Shown: in pieces, positions 46,001-60,019 of the stretch | Layout of the letters: every line of letters starts with the position of its first letter | How positions within the stretch are numbered: the stretch's first letter is position 1 | From: Coprinopsis marcescibilis | Taxonomy: Eukaryota > Basidiomycota > Agaricomycetes > Agaricales > Psathyrellaceae | Assembly: GCA_004369085.1 (NCBI GenBank) | Contig: ML210146.1 | Span: 248,001-312,000, forward strand | Reading direction: 5' to 3' | DNA length: 64,000 nucleotides | The notes under the pieces: model-generated | Databases searched by the model: none | What the model was told of the DNA's origin: nothing | What the model saw: the letters and a program-made list of their open reading frames with translations, nothing else | Translations under genes and position numbers: made by a program

Positions 46001-47260
46001 CAACGCGAAACCAAACGATTATCCGGTTTGATGACGTTGACTGTTGCTGAAAAGTCCAAACTTCAAACCCGTATGTATTTTCTACCTTGTAAAGCTCCTG
46101 CCCAACTCACGCATCTTGTATAGAGCTGCGCGAGACTGAAAACGCCCACCGCGAGGCTGCCGTTGAGCTTTCTCAGATGAAGGAAACGATGGAAAGGATG
46201 GAGATTGAGCGTTCGCAGATGATAGCTGAAGTAGAGGCCCAGATAGAGATGGCGTTGGCTTCCATGGCCGTTGATATTGACGACTCTGACTACGGCAGCT
46301 CTCGACCACAATCCCGTTTGTCCAACCGTTCTGGCGTGCGTTCCAGGCGCGCTAGCGATGCTGTCAGGACTCGTCAGCTTCGATCCTTTGCTACAGACTC
46401 TACCCTCGCTGAATCATACGGAGAAGAAGTGGTCGACTCCTCTGATGTTCGCTCAGAGAGGGCACAGGGGACCATCGCCGAGGAGGACGAAGAGCCTTCC
46501 GCAGCTAAGAAGAAGCGATTCTCCGCCTCGGAGGTGGAGGTGCCTCAGGATGGAATGAACGCCGTCGACGAGGGCATCAGTCAGAAAAGCGACAGGATTG
46601 CTCAAAAGGTCCTTGAGATTCAGAACAAGGTATGATCACTTTTTGGAAACCACCTTGGACATGGAAATGACGACCATCTTGCAGTTGGAATCCGCTCTGG
46701 CCAATGAACAACGTCGCGGACCCAAATGGAAGTCGTACGGATCCACCCACGAAAGTGGAGAAGAGGATGTTCCTCCGCCCTCTCATGCTCGACCACCGCG
46801 AAGCAAACGTGTACCCTCGAGGGCTTCGAACAAAAAGCGAACCCGAAGTGGAACGACTTCCTCAACTCATACAACCACTCCTTTGGCAAGAGGCGAAGAT
46901 CGAGTCGCTCTTCCTTCTCCAACCGCCAAGTCTCTCACTTCGTCCGTAGCTGGAACTGAGACTCCTACGGCAGAGACCTTCCCCACTGACAAGGAAGTTC
47001 CAGAAATCCCATCTGAATCCCCTCCCGAGTCTGGAAACAAAGTCACGGCTGATGGAGGGAGGCGTGTAAAGTCTCCTGCTGCCGTTACGGACGACTCGGA
47101 TACTGACTTTCAGAGCGCATATTCGGCAAGCCCCCGCAATAGCTACGGTGGCTCTGAGAGCCAAGAGTCACTTTACTCTGATGACCAGCAGGGTCCGATC
47201 ACCAACCGCGGGCGAACTGTCAGCACGGCTACTGCGATTCAAACCACCATCCGCACCTAA
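43013..47260 (+). CDS. DENN-domain protein (putative Rab GEF)
   Basis: DENN proteins activate Rab GTPases in membrane traffic. Exons: 43013-43786, 43841-44543, 44601-44911, 44964-45023, 45075-45271, 45326-45442, 45500-45662, 45713-46070, 46124-46629, 46685-47260, giving 1,254 residues. Residues 1-250 are Ser-rich and disordered. An upstream-DENN-like part contains YHGVCLTVWSHAD. The central DENN core begins near residue 493: SRHPVYDLMRDYLTLSWARF, NFTMWPLFKCLNIDNILTIC, APTGKVVFFSRFPAMLG, IKYLVELRGWSGIALPAVHS. Then comes the downstream part (PDWWHSTRIIQAFDAVLQDK). A coiled coil (about 780-910) and a disordered acidic/Ser tail follow. Which Rab it serves cannot be told from sequence. All ten exons join in frame. 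Confidence 0.92.
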
Positions 47261-47461
47261 TCCGACTACATACTAGACACTATATTCGTTCTCGACTCCA
47301 AGCCTTGCTTGCCACTCTTCTTTCCCTTATTTCCGGTCATTTACCACTAGGATCCATTTAGTTCAATACTATTGAATACATACACTACGACATCGATTTG
47401 CGGAATTGTACCGTTAGAACGAAGAAAGAAGAACTATTTATCAGCGGATATACAACTAATA

Positions 47462-50400
47462 TCATGCGTCCATGCGTCTACGAGCGTTGAATGACCTCAC
47501 GACAGTGGCTACTTGGTTGAAGAACCAGGATTGGGAAGCTTTGTCTGGAATCACGGCGAATTTATCGTGTTCCCTGCCTAGACGATGGGCAAACCGGATC
47601 CCCCCGTCCTCCGCGGTGACGCCTTGAATCTGGGTAAAAGGCAGCTCCCAGTCTAATCGCAGCTTTCTGGAATAGAAGGATAGCAACTTGGTCTGAGTTA
47701 ATAGCACAACATTATCCCCTGTTGGTGAATCTAGGCAATTTTGGTTTAGTGACGTTCAACAAGCGGGGTCGGCCAACTGACTGATATGGGCGACGTAGTT
47801 TTCCTTCCTATATGCGCCATTATTGAGGTCTCTCATCCAATGCTGACCGAGAGCTTCTCTTGCAGAGTAGGACTATCAAAGTATGAGAAAACCGGTTTTC
47901 AGGATTGCGGAGTAATATCTACCTTCAACACGCCATCTGCCGGACTAAGGCGGGGCTACAGAGTCCTTGCGTTAACGTGCCGGTCTTCTGAAGAATACAT
48001 TACTCACCATCCTGACTCGATCTCTTTCCGGGCTATCGAAGACAGTGGTTGTGTTGCGGATTCCTGAGGAAATAGAATGAATATTGTGACTTTGATATTG
48101 GCAGAGACCTCTTGCCTTCGGAGACGTTGGATGCCAGGTCAAACACGCCAACCACAGGTTTGGTCACCGCGCTAAACGAGTGTCAGGCTGTTTTTGAAAG
48201 CAAGAACTTTAGGACAACATTTACCCAACCAAGCCTTTTCCTACACCTTTAAAGAAACCAAGGGCACCTCCAGCCTCGGCTCCTTCGATAGGCTTCATCT
48301 AGCAGGGTGTGAGCATTTAGAACAACGGAAAAGTACTTCTGTTCGTACGAAAACCCCTTCCATCGCGCTTGTCACGCTACTTGCGAATGCTTCACCTCCT
48401 GCGGCGACTCCATAACTAACGAAAAGTCAGCGCATGATGAATTGAAAACCTGGTTCGACCCACATGGCATGACGAGGACGATTTCTCCGTTGCGTCATCC
48501 TTCGACGAGCCTGATACTCGGAATCGAATGTCGCCGCCGACAGGCCTAACACGAGGCGCTGGTCAGTGAAGCGGTACTTCCGGCTGTGAACATACCACTC
48601 ACCTTTTCCAACACTGCTTGTAAACTTGGTGAGACTGTCACTCACGCCAAAGACGGTCTTTTTGACAAAGCTAGCGGCACCCTGAACGGAGAGTTAGACC
48701 TTTTATGTCGGCACGGCGTATCGGGGTACTAGCCTTTGCGATTCCGATGCCCAACTCTCTATTGCCATGCATAACCACCCCTTGAAAAGGTTCATAGAAT
48801 ATGTCGGCTACTCCAGAGCTTACGTTGGTAAACAAGCCCACAGGGTTTCCGATAAAATCGGCCGACCCAAGGATCCTGTACAACTGGCGAAGAACCTCTT
48901 GCCGATAGTGGTAAAAAATGCGGTTCTGGAGCTCAGATGTAGATAGACGCATGTCCTTGATCGCGAGCGCGTTCATTTCCAGTGGCGCATCGTTTACATT
49001 CCCGACAGTCATAGTCAAGGCGTTGACTATCACCGCCAAAGGATTGCGTATGCTCAACCTGCATCTATTAGTGTTGTGATCGTAAAGACAACGAAAAAAG
49101 CTTGCGTACTTTTCTTCGCTGCTGACACGCTCTGTACGCATGAACGAGAGAGCAAGCATAATTGGCTGGAGTTCGAGGACCTCGAAGTATAATTCTTGAC
49201 CGATAGAAGACGACGTAGGATCAAGTATATCATCCAGATTGGAACCAATCAAGATACTTCTTTCGGTTCAGTGTGGTTACTTCAACAATGTGATTCGTTA
49301 CTCACTCTTGTGTATCCAGTTCCCAAGACGCACCCCTGATCTGGGTAAGGTCATAGATTGCGAACAAGAGGTCCTCGTCCGCCTCGATTGTCAATGCTTG
49401 AATAAGCACGGAACAGTACTTGACAAACAGTACGCCATGCGCTAGTACGACCTGATCAACACACTGATCACGAGGGCTCCGAAATCATTACCTTGATCCT
49501 TGAGCCATATCACGGATGTTTGAATCGTGGGAAGAGCTCCAATGTCAGTGTCCTTTCCTAATGGTGTTGGCTGCAAGATGACAGGGAACAAAGCGTCGTG
49601 TAACTGATTGTCGACCTGAAGAGAGCCCAAAGTCAGAATGACTGCCTGGGCGTTAGTGCTGTCGGTGTATTCGATCTTCATGTTGTCGATTGTCAAGTAG
49701 ACGACCTCAACAAGGCGCTTGTTAATCAAGGACAGGCCGATTCCTGCCAGGTCCAGCTTGAAGCTTAAAATAGGGGTGACTGTTTCGGTGATTGCTTCGA
49801 ACCCCTCGGTGCTCGAGAGCGTGTCCTGCCTGGTTATGTTTGTAGAACTAACTCTTGGTTTGGGCCGATAGAGACTTTGTTCCGCGATATAATTCGAGAT
49901 GCGGAGGATCTGTTTCTGCCCGCTGGCGCGGACGTCGAGAGACACAGTCCGCGACCTTGGTGGATTGTTCTTTCCATATCGCTGTCAGGTGCGTCCTATC
50001 TCCTATGTTAGGCCATTGCAGCTCACCACAAATTTGAAGGGGATCAGGTCGCCAATTTCCATGATATCGACGACACGACGAGAGCCATTTCGCATAAGCA
50101 CAAGCCGTTTCTCCTTGGCTGCAGGGAAGTCCCATGCATAGCGAACTTTCGAGTGTGCGGGAACAGAATACACTTGCTGTTCTTTGCTAGGTTCCCGTAT
50201 GGCATCCTGGTCAGTTTGTCAGTATATTATGATTGCCAGAACCAAAATGAAAGGACCTTCTGTCGAAGTTCGAAGGAGCAGTCAGTGTCATTCTCGATTT
50301 CGAACGGCCATTCCTCCGATTGCGACAAAAGAACAAATATAGTTGATCCTTCCATTATCAGTTCTGCTTGGATAAGGTCTACGTTTCCTTCTCGATTCAA

Positions 50401-53400
50401 ACGCACGAAGACGGATCCAATTGCTTCAAGGGATATCTGCGGAGACCTGAGGGGCTATCAGTAAGTTTCTTGTCGTAAAGCAAACAGGGCTTACCATTGT
50501 GCATTTAAGCCCGAATACGCGATCGTTAGCATCTTTTCCTCTTCCGAGCAAAACACTCGCAGTGGAGCCCTTTCTCCAGGAGGGATAACACAACGTTCTC
50601 GGGGAACGACACCATGCTCTCGCACAACGATCGGATAAGGAAGATGATTTCGGACGAGGAATCGAGGTGTCAGAGCAATGACCTTCGTGAGTTTATATTT
50701 GCCTTGCCCTTCACTCCAAGAAATGCCTGCGAAGATTTGATCAGGGCTGTTTCGCCGAATAGCTACCGACACTTCTGTTTCGGCTGCTGGTGCTTCAAAG
50801 GATACTATCTGAACAGTTTCAACGTATGAGACCGGTGTGCCAGATGAGTTCGATCAGATGCAGACCTTTGACCACGCGGAATCACCGAACTGGAAGGTGA
50901 ATTCATGTCCGTCGGGTTGTGAATGCGATAGTACTGTAAAGCATGTTAGTTGGCAAGCCTGGTGTGGATGAGTATTACTCACGGAAAGGGGAAGGCGTCC
51001 CGGTCGTCTCTGTGTACCAGTTGGCATCGGACTACAAATGTAAAGAATGGATGTACATACCTGGCCTGCTATCTCCTGCAACGTCTTGAAGACCCGTGCG
51101 AGTCGATCTGGTTGATCTCATGGAGAATGGCAGCCCTGTTTTGTTGATGACGATGTAGGGGCTATATACCTGAACCTTGAAGGCCCCTCCGGAGTCAGGG
51201 TATCGTCTATTAAAGGGATGACATCGGTCAGGGAAGAGGTGATTGCAGAAGAAACAGAAACGAACATATAGTTCAAGCGAAGGCCAAGCTTCCTGTTTTG
51301 CTGATCTTGAAGGGTTATGCGCTTTTCGATGTCGAAGTCAGAATGGCCATCTGTATTGATGATCGCGAACTCGCTTGGCTTGAATACTATGAGTCGCAGG
51401 GTAAATAACATGTTTTGTGACTTTTACCAGACCCCTTACCACTGTCTTGCACCGCAACGTTAAGTAGAATGAAATGCGCGAGTTCCACCGAATGAATTGG
51501 CATAATCCCTCCCTTGCGAAGATAGCTTCTCCAGTTTTGGTCAGTATTTTTGTCATAAATGCGGTACTCGATGTTATAAGGAAGCAGATTTTCGAGTTCA
51601 ATGGGGGGCCGCAGTCGCAGGTTGATCTTTGGATATTTCCTAGATAGGCCAATTCGAATGTTAGCTACCGTGACGAGAGTAAATATACAGCCCTTACCCG
51701 GCAGCCAAATCGTTGTTTTCCATCTGTGCCCAAGCCTGGAGTCGAAAGGCTGCTTCTTTGGAGTCACTGTGAGGACATTTGATAGTGAAACTCTTCCGAG
51801 ATAGTAGGTCTTCCCAGCGTATCGGTGAGCTCCATTTGTAACCGAAGCCCTCTAAGCAAATGTTGTAGCTCAAACTTCTTTGTGTGGACGCATCACGACT
51901 TACGGTCAGGTTGAATCCGCACTTTGTATTTCGTCACCGCCACGATGGGAAGAGCATAATCTTGACCAGGAATGATACGTTCCACGGAGTTAACTGGGTG
52001 CCCCTGTTCGTCGACGAGCATCAACTCCAGCGGGTAGAGAGTGAGGTTTTCAACTTTATAAGTTGACCTTATGGTGACTATCTTTGTGTTGTCGACTACT
52101 TTGACTTCGAATAGAACACGCGTCGGAAATTTTTCCGACCGAGGTCGCAAAGAGAAAACGTATTCTCCTTCACGTTCTACAGGGATACCTCGAAGGGGCT
52201 CCCAACTTTGCTCGAGGAATTGAATGCCGATCATGTGTTGCCCGGAGGAAACGTGCTAGTAAGTGATCAGGGTGTGTAAATTGGGCAGGCTTATCCTTAT
52301 CTTCACTCACCTCTCTCGCAGTTTTCCAGTCACCGAACCGCCAATCAACGACTTCGTTGTCGGAAATCTTGACCATGGCATCCTCCTGAGATTTGGATAC
52401 GCCTTCAGTATCCGCCCAAACGAAGACAGGGATCCCTGTTCGGTTCCTGATACGATACGGAGCGTACACTCCCCGCGGTTTCTTCAAAACAGCTGCACCT
52501 TCTTTGCTCCAGGTGTTCAGTGTAGTAAGCGCAAGCTCCACAAATGTTGTGCTAAGGTTGATGTCGAGTCGTTCCCGTGCCGTGACCGCAACGTTCATGC
52601 TCCCAGTCGATATATCCTTTGATACGGATGTAGTGAAGGTCCATGGATCAATGACTTTGGTTCCAATAGTCAGAATGAGTCACCCCACAGCTCATGATCG
52701 AGGCAAACTTACGTGGTTCCCAATGAGAGTTTGTCAAGTTCCAGTAGGTGATCTGAGTCGCTAGTGTGGTGGTGGCCTGCAGCTATATATACCCTGATCT
52801 AAGCAAATTTCTTTTGAATGTATGAAACGATTTACTTCTCCAGACCAGTCCTTGGCCCCTACGATGAAAGGTTTCACTTTCAGATGCAACATTGGCTGCT
52901 CATGCATATCTCCTATCAGTATCAGGCGGAAACCTTCGAAAGACGCCTTCAGCTAAGAAGAGGTTAGTTGTTTTGTTTGATTTACAGGACTGACTCGGAA
53001 AGAGGAAAGATTTACCTGTTCCTTTGTCATCGTTACCCTCGCTCTCCCAACAGTTCCTGCATTCGTCCCCATTGTGGTCGCTGTCGTACTGGTAGCCCTA
53101 TATCGGGTTTCGGTCCCGGAATCGCCAGAAACAGTGTTCGACGTTGAGGCTCCAGCTCCCTGCGACTCGCTATAGAGTTCGATAGCCCTGTTCACGATGG
53201 AGGTTATGAGATTGATATCTCTGTATGATGCACGGAATACAATGGGTTTTGCGCCGATCTCAATGCTAGTCATTTGCTGCGCTGAAGAGGAACGGTTATC
53301 AAAGGATATTGTCACGTCCACGTCGTCGAGGAACCGCGCGCTTTCTGCGATTTTGCCCATTTGAATAAGGGACATCCCCAGACCTTGAACGTTGAGTGCA

Positions 53401-56400
53401 GTGATACCCTGTTGTCAGTGAGCATTGATGTTTAAAGCTTCGAGAAGCCTGGTTTACCTGCTGAGAGAACAAGATCTTTCCAACTTGTAGCCGGATTGCG
53501 CGGGTCTGACCGTCGGAGTCGTTTTCGAGAACGCTCAATGAGACATCGTGAAGATCAAGCCTGAAATCCATTTGGCTTGATGTGTTGTCGCTGTCAGGGC
53601 TCGTTTGACCCTTGAGATGCTCTTCTTCTGTACGTTCGGGACCTGCGAAGGCACTAGAAAAGAATTGCATTAATCTGAAGACAGGGTCCACGGCGAAGAT
53701 AATTTGTGGAGAGTCGACGGTGAGGACGGCTAGCGATGTCGCGGGGTAACTTGCTGATGACGTGTATAGCAGCATGAATTGATTTCGTTCGTGCTGTGCT
53801 GCTGGAATGATTTCTCGGAATTTTGTTGGGCCAGGACGTGTGTTGCTCATGGTAAAGGAACGAAGAATAATTTGAGCCTCCGTTGAGCCGTCTGCTAGCT
53901 GCTTAAGCCGCAGAGAGTTGTCGTTCAGAGCGAAACGAGCGATACCGTGTTCCTTCATCTGATCCTCGGAGACGACGGTTTCATCGTACAGGTGAAGTTT
54001 CAGCACATTGACCGTGACGACCAGGTCCAAGGAAGTCCAGGTTGGTGACCCAACATCGGAGCTGCGAAGTTCAGGTTGAAGATTGACTGGCGCGTGATTA
54101 GGATGAGCAGTTTGGGTCCCATTTCCAACGGCTGGAAGATTACCGGTTGCTGGAGAGTCCGAGAAAACGCGTGGGATTGAGCGAGAAAGTTGCACGAGGA
54201 GGATATACTGCCTTTGTGTTATGTGAAGCTTGACGTCGGAAATCTTGACTGAGATCTGTGGCATGTTAATTGCCGTCTTGCCCTGGCTGGTTAGGAAGAA
54301 CGTACCTGGGTATCAGGATGGCTGATGTCTTTTTCCCGATCTATACCGCTTGTTTGGATGATATCTGCGTCAACGTCGATATTGTCGATGATCGTAAGGT
54401 TATTAGAGATGTCGTGGGTGTGGACCAAAGAGTCCAGTTTGATTCCATGCAGACTAGCCGATATCTTGCTTGCGTTCAATTCCACAGAGTTTTTGGCTTC
54501 AATATGTCCGAGACGCATTATCAAGGCATCGTCGGACTCTACCGCGTTGGTGGGGAAAATCAAGATAGGAGACTTGATAGATATGTCGAACCGAGTCCCG
54601 TCCATATCGGCAGCCGTCTGGACAGCAACGGTGGTTGCCGCATCATAGAGGTACTTGAGTCGAGCGAGTTTGAGGAGGAAGACGTAAATGCGCTGCAAAG
54701 GCCCTTCCAGGAAGTTGAACTTGAGGGAAGCAGCATTTAGCTGAATCGACGATCTGATCCCAGAATACGACTCGTCATGAGGATCGTAGGTTTGGTAGAT
54801 AAAGTCCGCAAAGTTCTGGCCCTCTATAGAAAGCAGCTGGTTGAATTTGGGTAGTATCGCAAAGCTACTGTCGTCGTTGGTGAGTGCCAAATCCCCCAGT
54901 CGTCCCGAGACGCGCAGGGTGGTACCACGAATGAAAACGGCAACATCTGCGACTGATAAGTTCAGAGTTGCAAGGGAGATCGATTCGTTTTCGAGTATAA
55001 CTAAATTGGCTGTTAGGATCGTTACGCACTGACGCACATGAGGAGAACCTACGCTTCACGCTTTCCAACTTGACAAGAATACGAAGCTTGTTATCAGTTC
55101 CAGTTATTTCACCGGTCTGTTGCTGTGATGGTCCACTGGTTATAGCACGATTTGGCGGTGCTTCAATGCCAGCGGAAGAAGGAACGAATGTAGTCATGAT
55201 GAAATCATAAAAAGCCAAGATTGGCTCTGGGGCAATCCGGAAAACAAGCGTAGAAATCTTCACGTCAATCGATTGGTCGATTCCTTCATATATTGGCTGA
55301 TATTCTGGAGAATCAGACTGAACGCGAGTATACTTGACCTGTAGAAGGTTGGGGCTGCCGCTCGCCTCTGAAGGGGTGGAGATGAGCTTAATGGGGTTTT
55401 GGGGTTGGATGATGTCCGTGGATATCGAGCTGGATACCACCAACGTTAGTACAAAAGTCGATTTTGGAATGGAGAACTCACCGCAGCGTAAGATCAACAC
55501 TCATATGATATTTATAGAGATTGAAAAACAGAGCAAAGTCCTCCAGGGCAAGATCACCTAGAGGATTTTCTTCGCCGTCTGCGTTTGTTTTCCAAATTGA
55601 TGCACGCAGTACGCCCACACGGAACTCCAACTGAAAGATCCCCTGGTGAATCTGAGGCTTTGAAATGGGGTTCAGCTTTGCACTCTAATCCGTTGACTCG
55701 TCACTGACCTCAGACGGCCCATTCTCAGCTTCGAAAAATTCCTCCTTGTCAGAACCCTCATTTTCGTCATCGTCATCGCTGTCTTCTTCGTCTACGTTGT
55801 ATTCCTGTGTTGTGGACTCAAAAAACCCTGTGGGAATGGTGTAAGCTGGGCGAAACGAATGTTTGCTTGGCAGGGATGGCCTGGCTACTCCGCGCTCAGA
55901 TTCGTCCTGGAGTTTTGGGATGCAGACATCAATCAGTCGCATCAAGGACCGATATTTGGTATCCGAAAGATTTAGCTGTAAGGTTGGAAGTTTCCCGAGG
56001 ACCTTGAATTGCGCCAGGTTCACGGCCGATGGGACAATGGATTTCTGTATCTGGAGACCTATGCTAACCCGTTCCAATAAATGAAGGCGGTCGGATTGTG
56101 GGCTTTTCAGCGCTGCCTGGCATTCTTCGAGATTGTGGCCAAGGACGAACTGCAAAACACCAGTTACAACGTCGCCGAATCATGAGAGGTTCATGACTGA
56201 CCTGGGCATCTCGCAAGTTCAACGAGAGTTTGTCATACATAAGGGATTCCAGCGTGTGGTAATCTTCATCCGTGTACTTCTCGTTCCTCTTCTTGTGGAC
56301 CTCTTGGATTGATTTTTTGTCTACCAAATCACTTTCAATCGCAATATGACCGGCATCCACGATGAGATGAGTGCATTGTGTTGTGGTTATGCTAAGGAAT

Positions 56401-59051
56401 TGTCAATTTTTGTCGGATTGAACCTCAAGACAAGCGTACTCCTCTGGAATGATGATGACGGGTGCATTCATGTCAACCTGAACATCAATTGTTTTGTGTG
56501 TTTGGAGTGCGTATTCCAGGCCTGCACGGGTATCCTTACGCAGCCCCTCGAGCGTTTGACTTGCGACATTCTATCCGAGTTGATTAACAACACGCCGGCC
56601 GCCGGCCGTATACTAGATTTGTACGCACCAGCAATGCTTCCACAGATTCCAGTTGACTCTCGGGTGGTTTGAAGAATTTGTATATGGCTTCGACATATCC
56701 TTTGAAGTAAATGATCTCCATGTGCCGCATTCGAACGGTGAGTGCACTGTCTGCTCGATCATCAAGAGGGTTGTTCTCAAACTTGACAAGGAAGAACGGC
56801 TCATCCGGTCCAGCTATGACGATGTCGCCATTACCTTCCACAGCGGTGTGCACGGTGTCCAGATCGCGCTTCACTCTGACAATCTGTGGATAAAGTGTAT
56901 TCTTTGTGGTTCCATCGAACACGCGCAAATCTTGGAGAGAAATGGTGCTTTCAAAATTCCCATGCCGTTGAATGAAGTTTGCGTTGAAAACATCAAACAC
57001 GACAGATATCATCTCTGTGCAATCTCCGTGAGGGTCGGTTTTGAGAGCGAACGAGCCGCGCTTGAGTTTGGCAGTGACCTGCATCTTCAAGGAGTCTCGT
57101 GGGGCTTGTAATGTCTCCATGAGTGATGACTTTTCGTCATAGTCCAGGACATCGTAAAGCTGTCGACGCTGTTCTTCTGTCATGCTTCCACTGAATATGG
57201 GTCGTTCTTTCGGCTTTTCACTGCTGGTACCCCAGAGCCATGACCCCCACCCTTGCTTAGAGCCCTCTTGTCGCTGTTTCTCTGTTTCGATGCGCTTCAT
57301 GAGTTCTTGGTTCTTTCGTAGCCGAGATCTCGCTATCGAGCGATAAAATCGGATGTCTTCGTAAGAAAGTTTCTTCTCCAGCTTCTCGAAGTCCAACAAA
57401 TCCTACGAACAGTCAAAATGCATCCATCATTGTTCGATGACATAACTCACATCTCCGGTGAGGGGGTTGAGCAACTTCTTTTGGAATAGCTCAACGTATC
57501 GATTTCTATCATCGCGCCTCTGAGCGAAAAAGTTCCATGTCCATTTCTGGTTCTTGTCTTTCACACCGGCAAGAATGGCATTTGCAGCGTATCGGAGCCG
57601 AGCTCTGGCTGGTGATTGGGCAATTTCCTCCTTCGAAGGTTGAAATTTGCGATACTATTGAGTGAAATGTCAGCATATCGTAGCTAAAACGTTTAACAGA
57701 GCTCGAACCTGGTGCTTCCGCATATACACGTGGTACATATCGATGAGGGAAATCACGTTTCTGTATTGGTCGATATCCAGAGAGACGCCTATGTCGTCAA
57801 ATAGGAGTTCAACGTTAAAACGGGGTGTATTGCGGTCGATTTTGTGATTGACAATGATCTTGAATGGTGTTAGCGAAGAAGAGGTTCGAGAATTGAATGA
57901 CCTACTCTTCCTTCTCCAGATACCGGTTTGAGAATGTATTGGTGACTCCACCGGCCATCATCGTGTATCTTGAGTGGACAAGTCAAGCACAAACCAAGTG
58001 AAAAGAGACAGGAAGCAAACCATTTCGGTGAATGTCTTGATGGCCTCCTTGCTTGGGAGGCCTGCCATGCTTTGAGCATCTGTGTCAAAGTACATAGCTA
58101 AAGATTCCAGTTTGGCAAGCTACAAGAATCTCAGCGAACAAGTATTCAGGAATCTGCACCACTTGCCTTGTGAATAGCACCTGCGGTGCTTTCTATAAAA
58201 ACAGGTTGCCATTGATCGTTCACTGACACTGCAGTGAAGCCGCCAAGTGTGATTCCTGCGGCGAAAGGATGCTGGGAAATGTTAACGGGAGGCACATTCG
58301 AAACCGACATAATCATACCCCGGGGACGCTGATGCTATCCTCATAACGAATGTGGATATTCTTGACGGTGACTTGTACGTTGTTGATGACCTTTGTAATC
58401 AGTGATTGAATTAGACCTTGTGTTTGCACAGATTCTAGAGAGTACATGGTCAATGCGTGCGCCCTCATCGACCGAGCTTACCGGACATACCAGGGTTTGA
58501 CTCCGCGGCTCCTTTCATGTGCAGGAGCTCTGCGTTTTCCAGACGTTCCGCCTTTGCAGCTTGCGCCCGTGCTTCTTCTTCTTCCTCAGTTACTATTGCC
58601 TGACCGGACGGTATGACAAGCAAGTAAACATCTTCAATGAATATCTCAACGGGTTGGTTTCCAAGATTCATCCAATAGAGGGACAATGTGAACGTCCCGA
58701 GGTGGCCTGGTCGCAAAATCAGTAAAAACAAAACAGACGTAAACCCACTACTACCTTCCAAGACGTCTACTGGCAACTGGAATTTGTCCAGAACACCTCT
58801 CTTTAGCTTGAGATTACGCAGCGTCAGTTGGCCTGACGGAAACTTGAGCATCATACAGAGAACATAGCGGCCTTTATAGCGCACCTTGCGCGATCCCATA
58901 GTTGACCTGGTTGAGATCCAAATTCTCAACATAGGGCGCCAATATTCTGTTGAATAACTTGCCCTCTCGGTCAAGCAAATCGCTACATCTCGAGGTGAGA
59001 GAACAGACACACCACATTGAGTACTTCTTTGCCGGGATCAAGCCACCACAT
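47462..59051 (-). CDS. VPS13: VPS13 bridge-like lipid transfer protein
   Basis: Giant protein of about 3,100 residues that moves lipids at membrane contact sites. The first exons are 59013-59051, 58885-58957, 58755-58832, 58482-58706, 58319-58434 and 58167-58271; dozens more follow, and I did not assign every boundary. The N-terminal chorein domain reads LFNRILAPYVENLDLNQVNY, QLTLRNLKLKRGVLDKFQLP, VKNIHIRYEDS. LKPVSGEGR-IIVNHK and PVIIIPEDITT are typical of the family. Beta-rich repeats and the adaptor-binding region occupy the middle. The C-terminus shows the amphipathic/ATG2_C-like part (GRARGFFKGVGKG-like spacing near 48300) and a PH-like end (VVLLTQTKLLSFYSRKLRLD). No frame break was found. 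One intron (58120-58166) is GC-AG. Confidence 0.93.
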
Positions 59052-60019
59052 TGGTGCAAACGCTCGGTTCGAGACGTGGTGGTAGGCGTGACTTTCCGAT
59101 TAATTCAAATAGACTTTGTCGAAGATAAGTAATCGAGCCTTGGACGGGGTGTGTTGTAGTAGTTCAAGGAGTTGACTTCATCATCTGGAAGCCTCGCCAC
59201 TTGGCTGGACCCCTGCTAACGTCATACGTACGTAATCAGATCAGCTGGGTTTAGTGGGTGCAATTTCTAGAGAGAAGGATTTCTTGTCTCTTATCTTTTG
59301 AAGGTCATATAATTCGTGAATTCGCCGAAGATATTGCTGAATGGAAGCCCTAAGCTGCCCTAAAACCCTGGACTCCATGCTCAACTAGGCTATTTCCGGC
59401 TCTACCTGGTTCTCCTCGTTGCGCAACTGTTGCCGAGGTAGATGCAACTGCCCCTGAACACCGGAGCTTAGTTGCTCGAAACAGGACCACCTTCCTCTCT
59501 TTGGATAGGCCGAGCTTGGTATTCATCCGATGGGCCTCCCTCGGCATCGATCCAAGATTAGACGATCATGGATTGGAACCTTTACAGGTACTTTTAACAA
59601 GAAGGACTTCTAATAAAGTGTACATTTGACCAATAGCGATTTTAGCTTAGGGAACGGAATTGGTTTGGAATAACACGGCACACGACACACTCAACTTCGA
59701 CTCCAAATTCATACGGCTGTATCATTAGCGATATAAACGTCTTATAATTTGTGACAGGATGAGTTAGGTTCTTCTTAGTCCAGCCACATTCCAGACCATC
59801 CGGATTCATCCCTACAGGAACTTCTTCAACATCAAGGCTTTCGCAACGTGCCACAAAGCGAAAACCCCGATCAGTAAACTTCATCTCCGTGACATCCCGG
59901 TTGGCGTGATGCTCATGTGAGGGACCCTTAGCGGGGAACTATTTAAGTACGAGCGGACCTTGACCCCAGCACGAAGCTACTACCCCAAAACATAACATTC
60001 CCTCGCCTCACCCTTCAAG
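59052..60019. other. Divergent intergenic region upstream of VPS13
   Basis: This gap of nearly 1 kb holds the VPS13 promoter and that of the small plus-strand gene at 60020. A TATA-like ACTATTTAAG lies near 59939-59948. Apart from a doubtful frame at 59642-59884, no gene is supported. Confidence 0.45.
59642..59884 (-). CDS. Doubtful 80-residue open frame
   Basis: An intronless ATG-to-stop frame of 80 residues between VPS13 and the gene at 60020. It reads as a mixed, partly hydrophobic peptide (KFTDRGFRFVARCESLDVEE, TNYKTFISLMIQPYEFGVEV) with five Cys/Trp positions. I do not recognise it and see no signal peptide or domain. Genes here nearly always have introns, so a genuine intronless gene would be unusual. 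It may be a chance frame or a remnant. Confidence 0.2.
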   Translation of the reverse strand: MKFTDRGFRFVARCESLDVEEVPVGMNPDGLECGWTKKNLTHPVTNYKTFISLMIQPYEFGVEVECVVCRVIPNQFRSLS

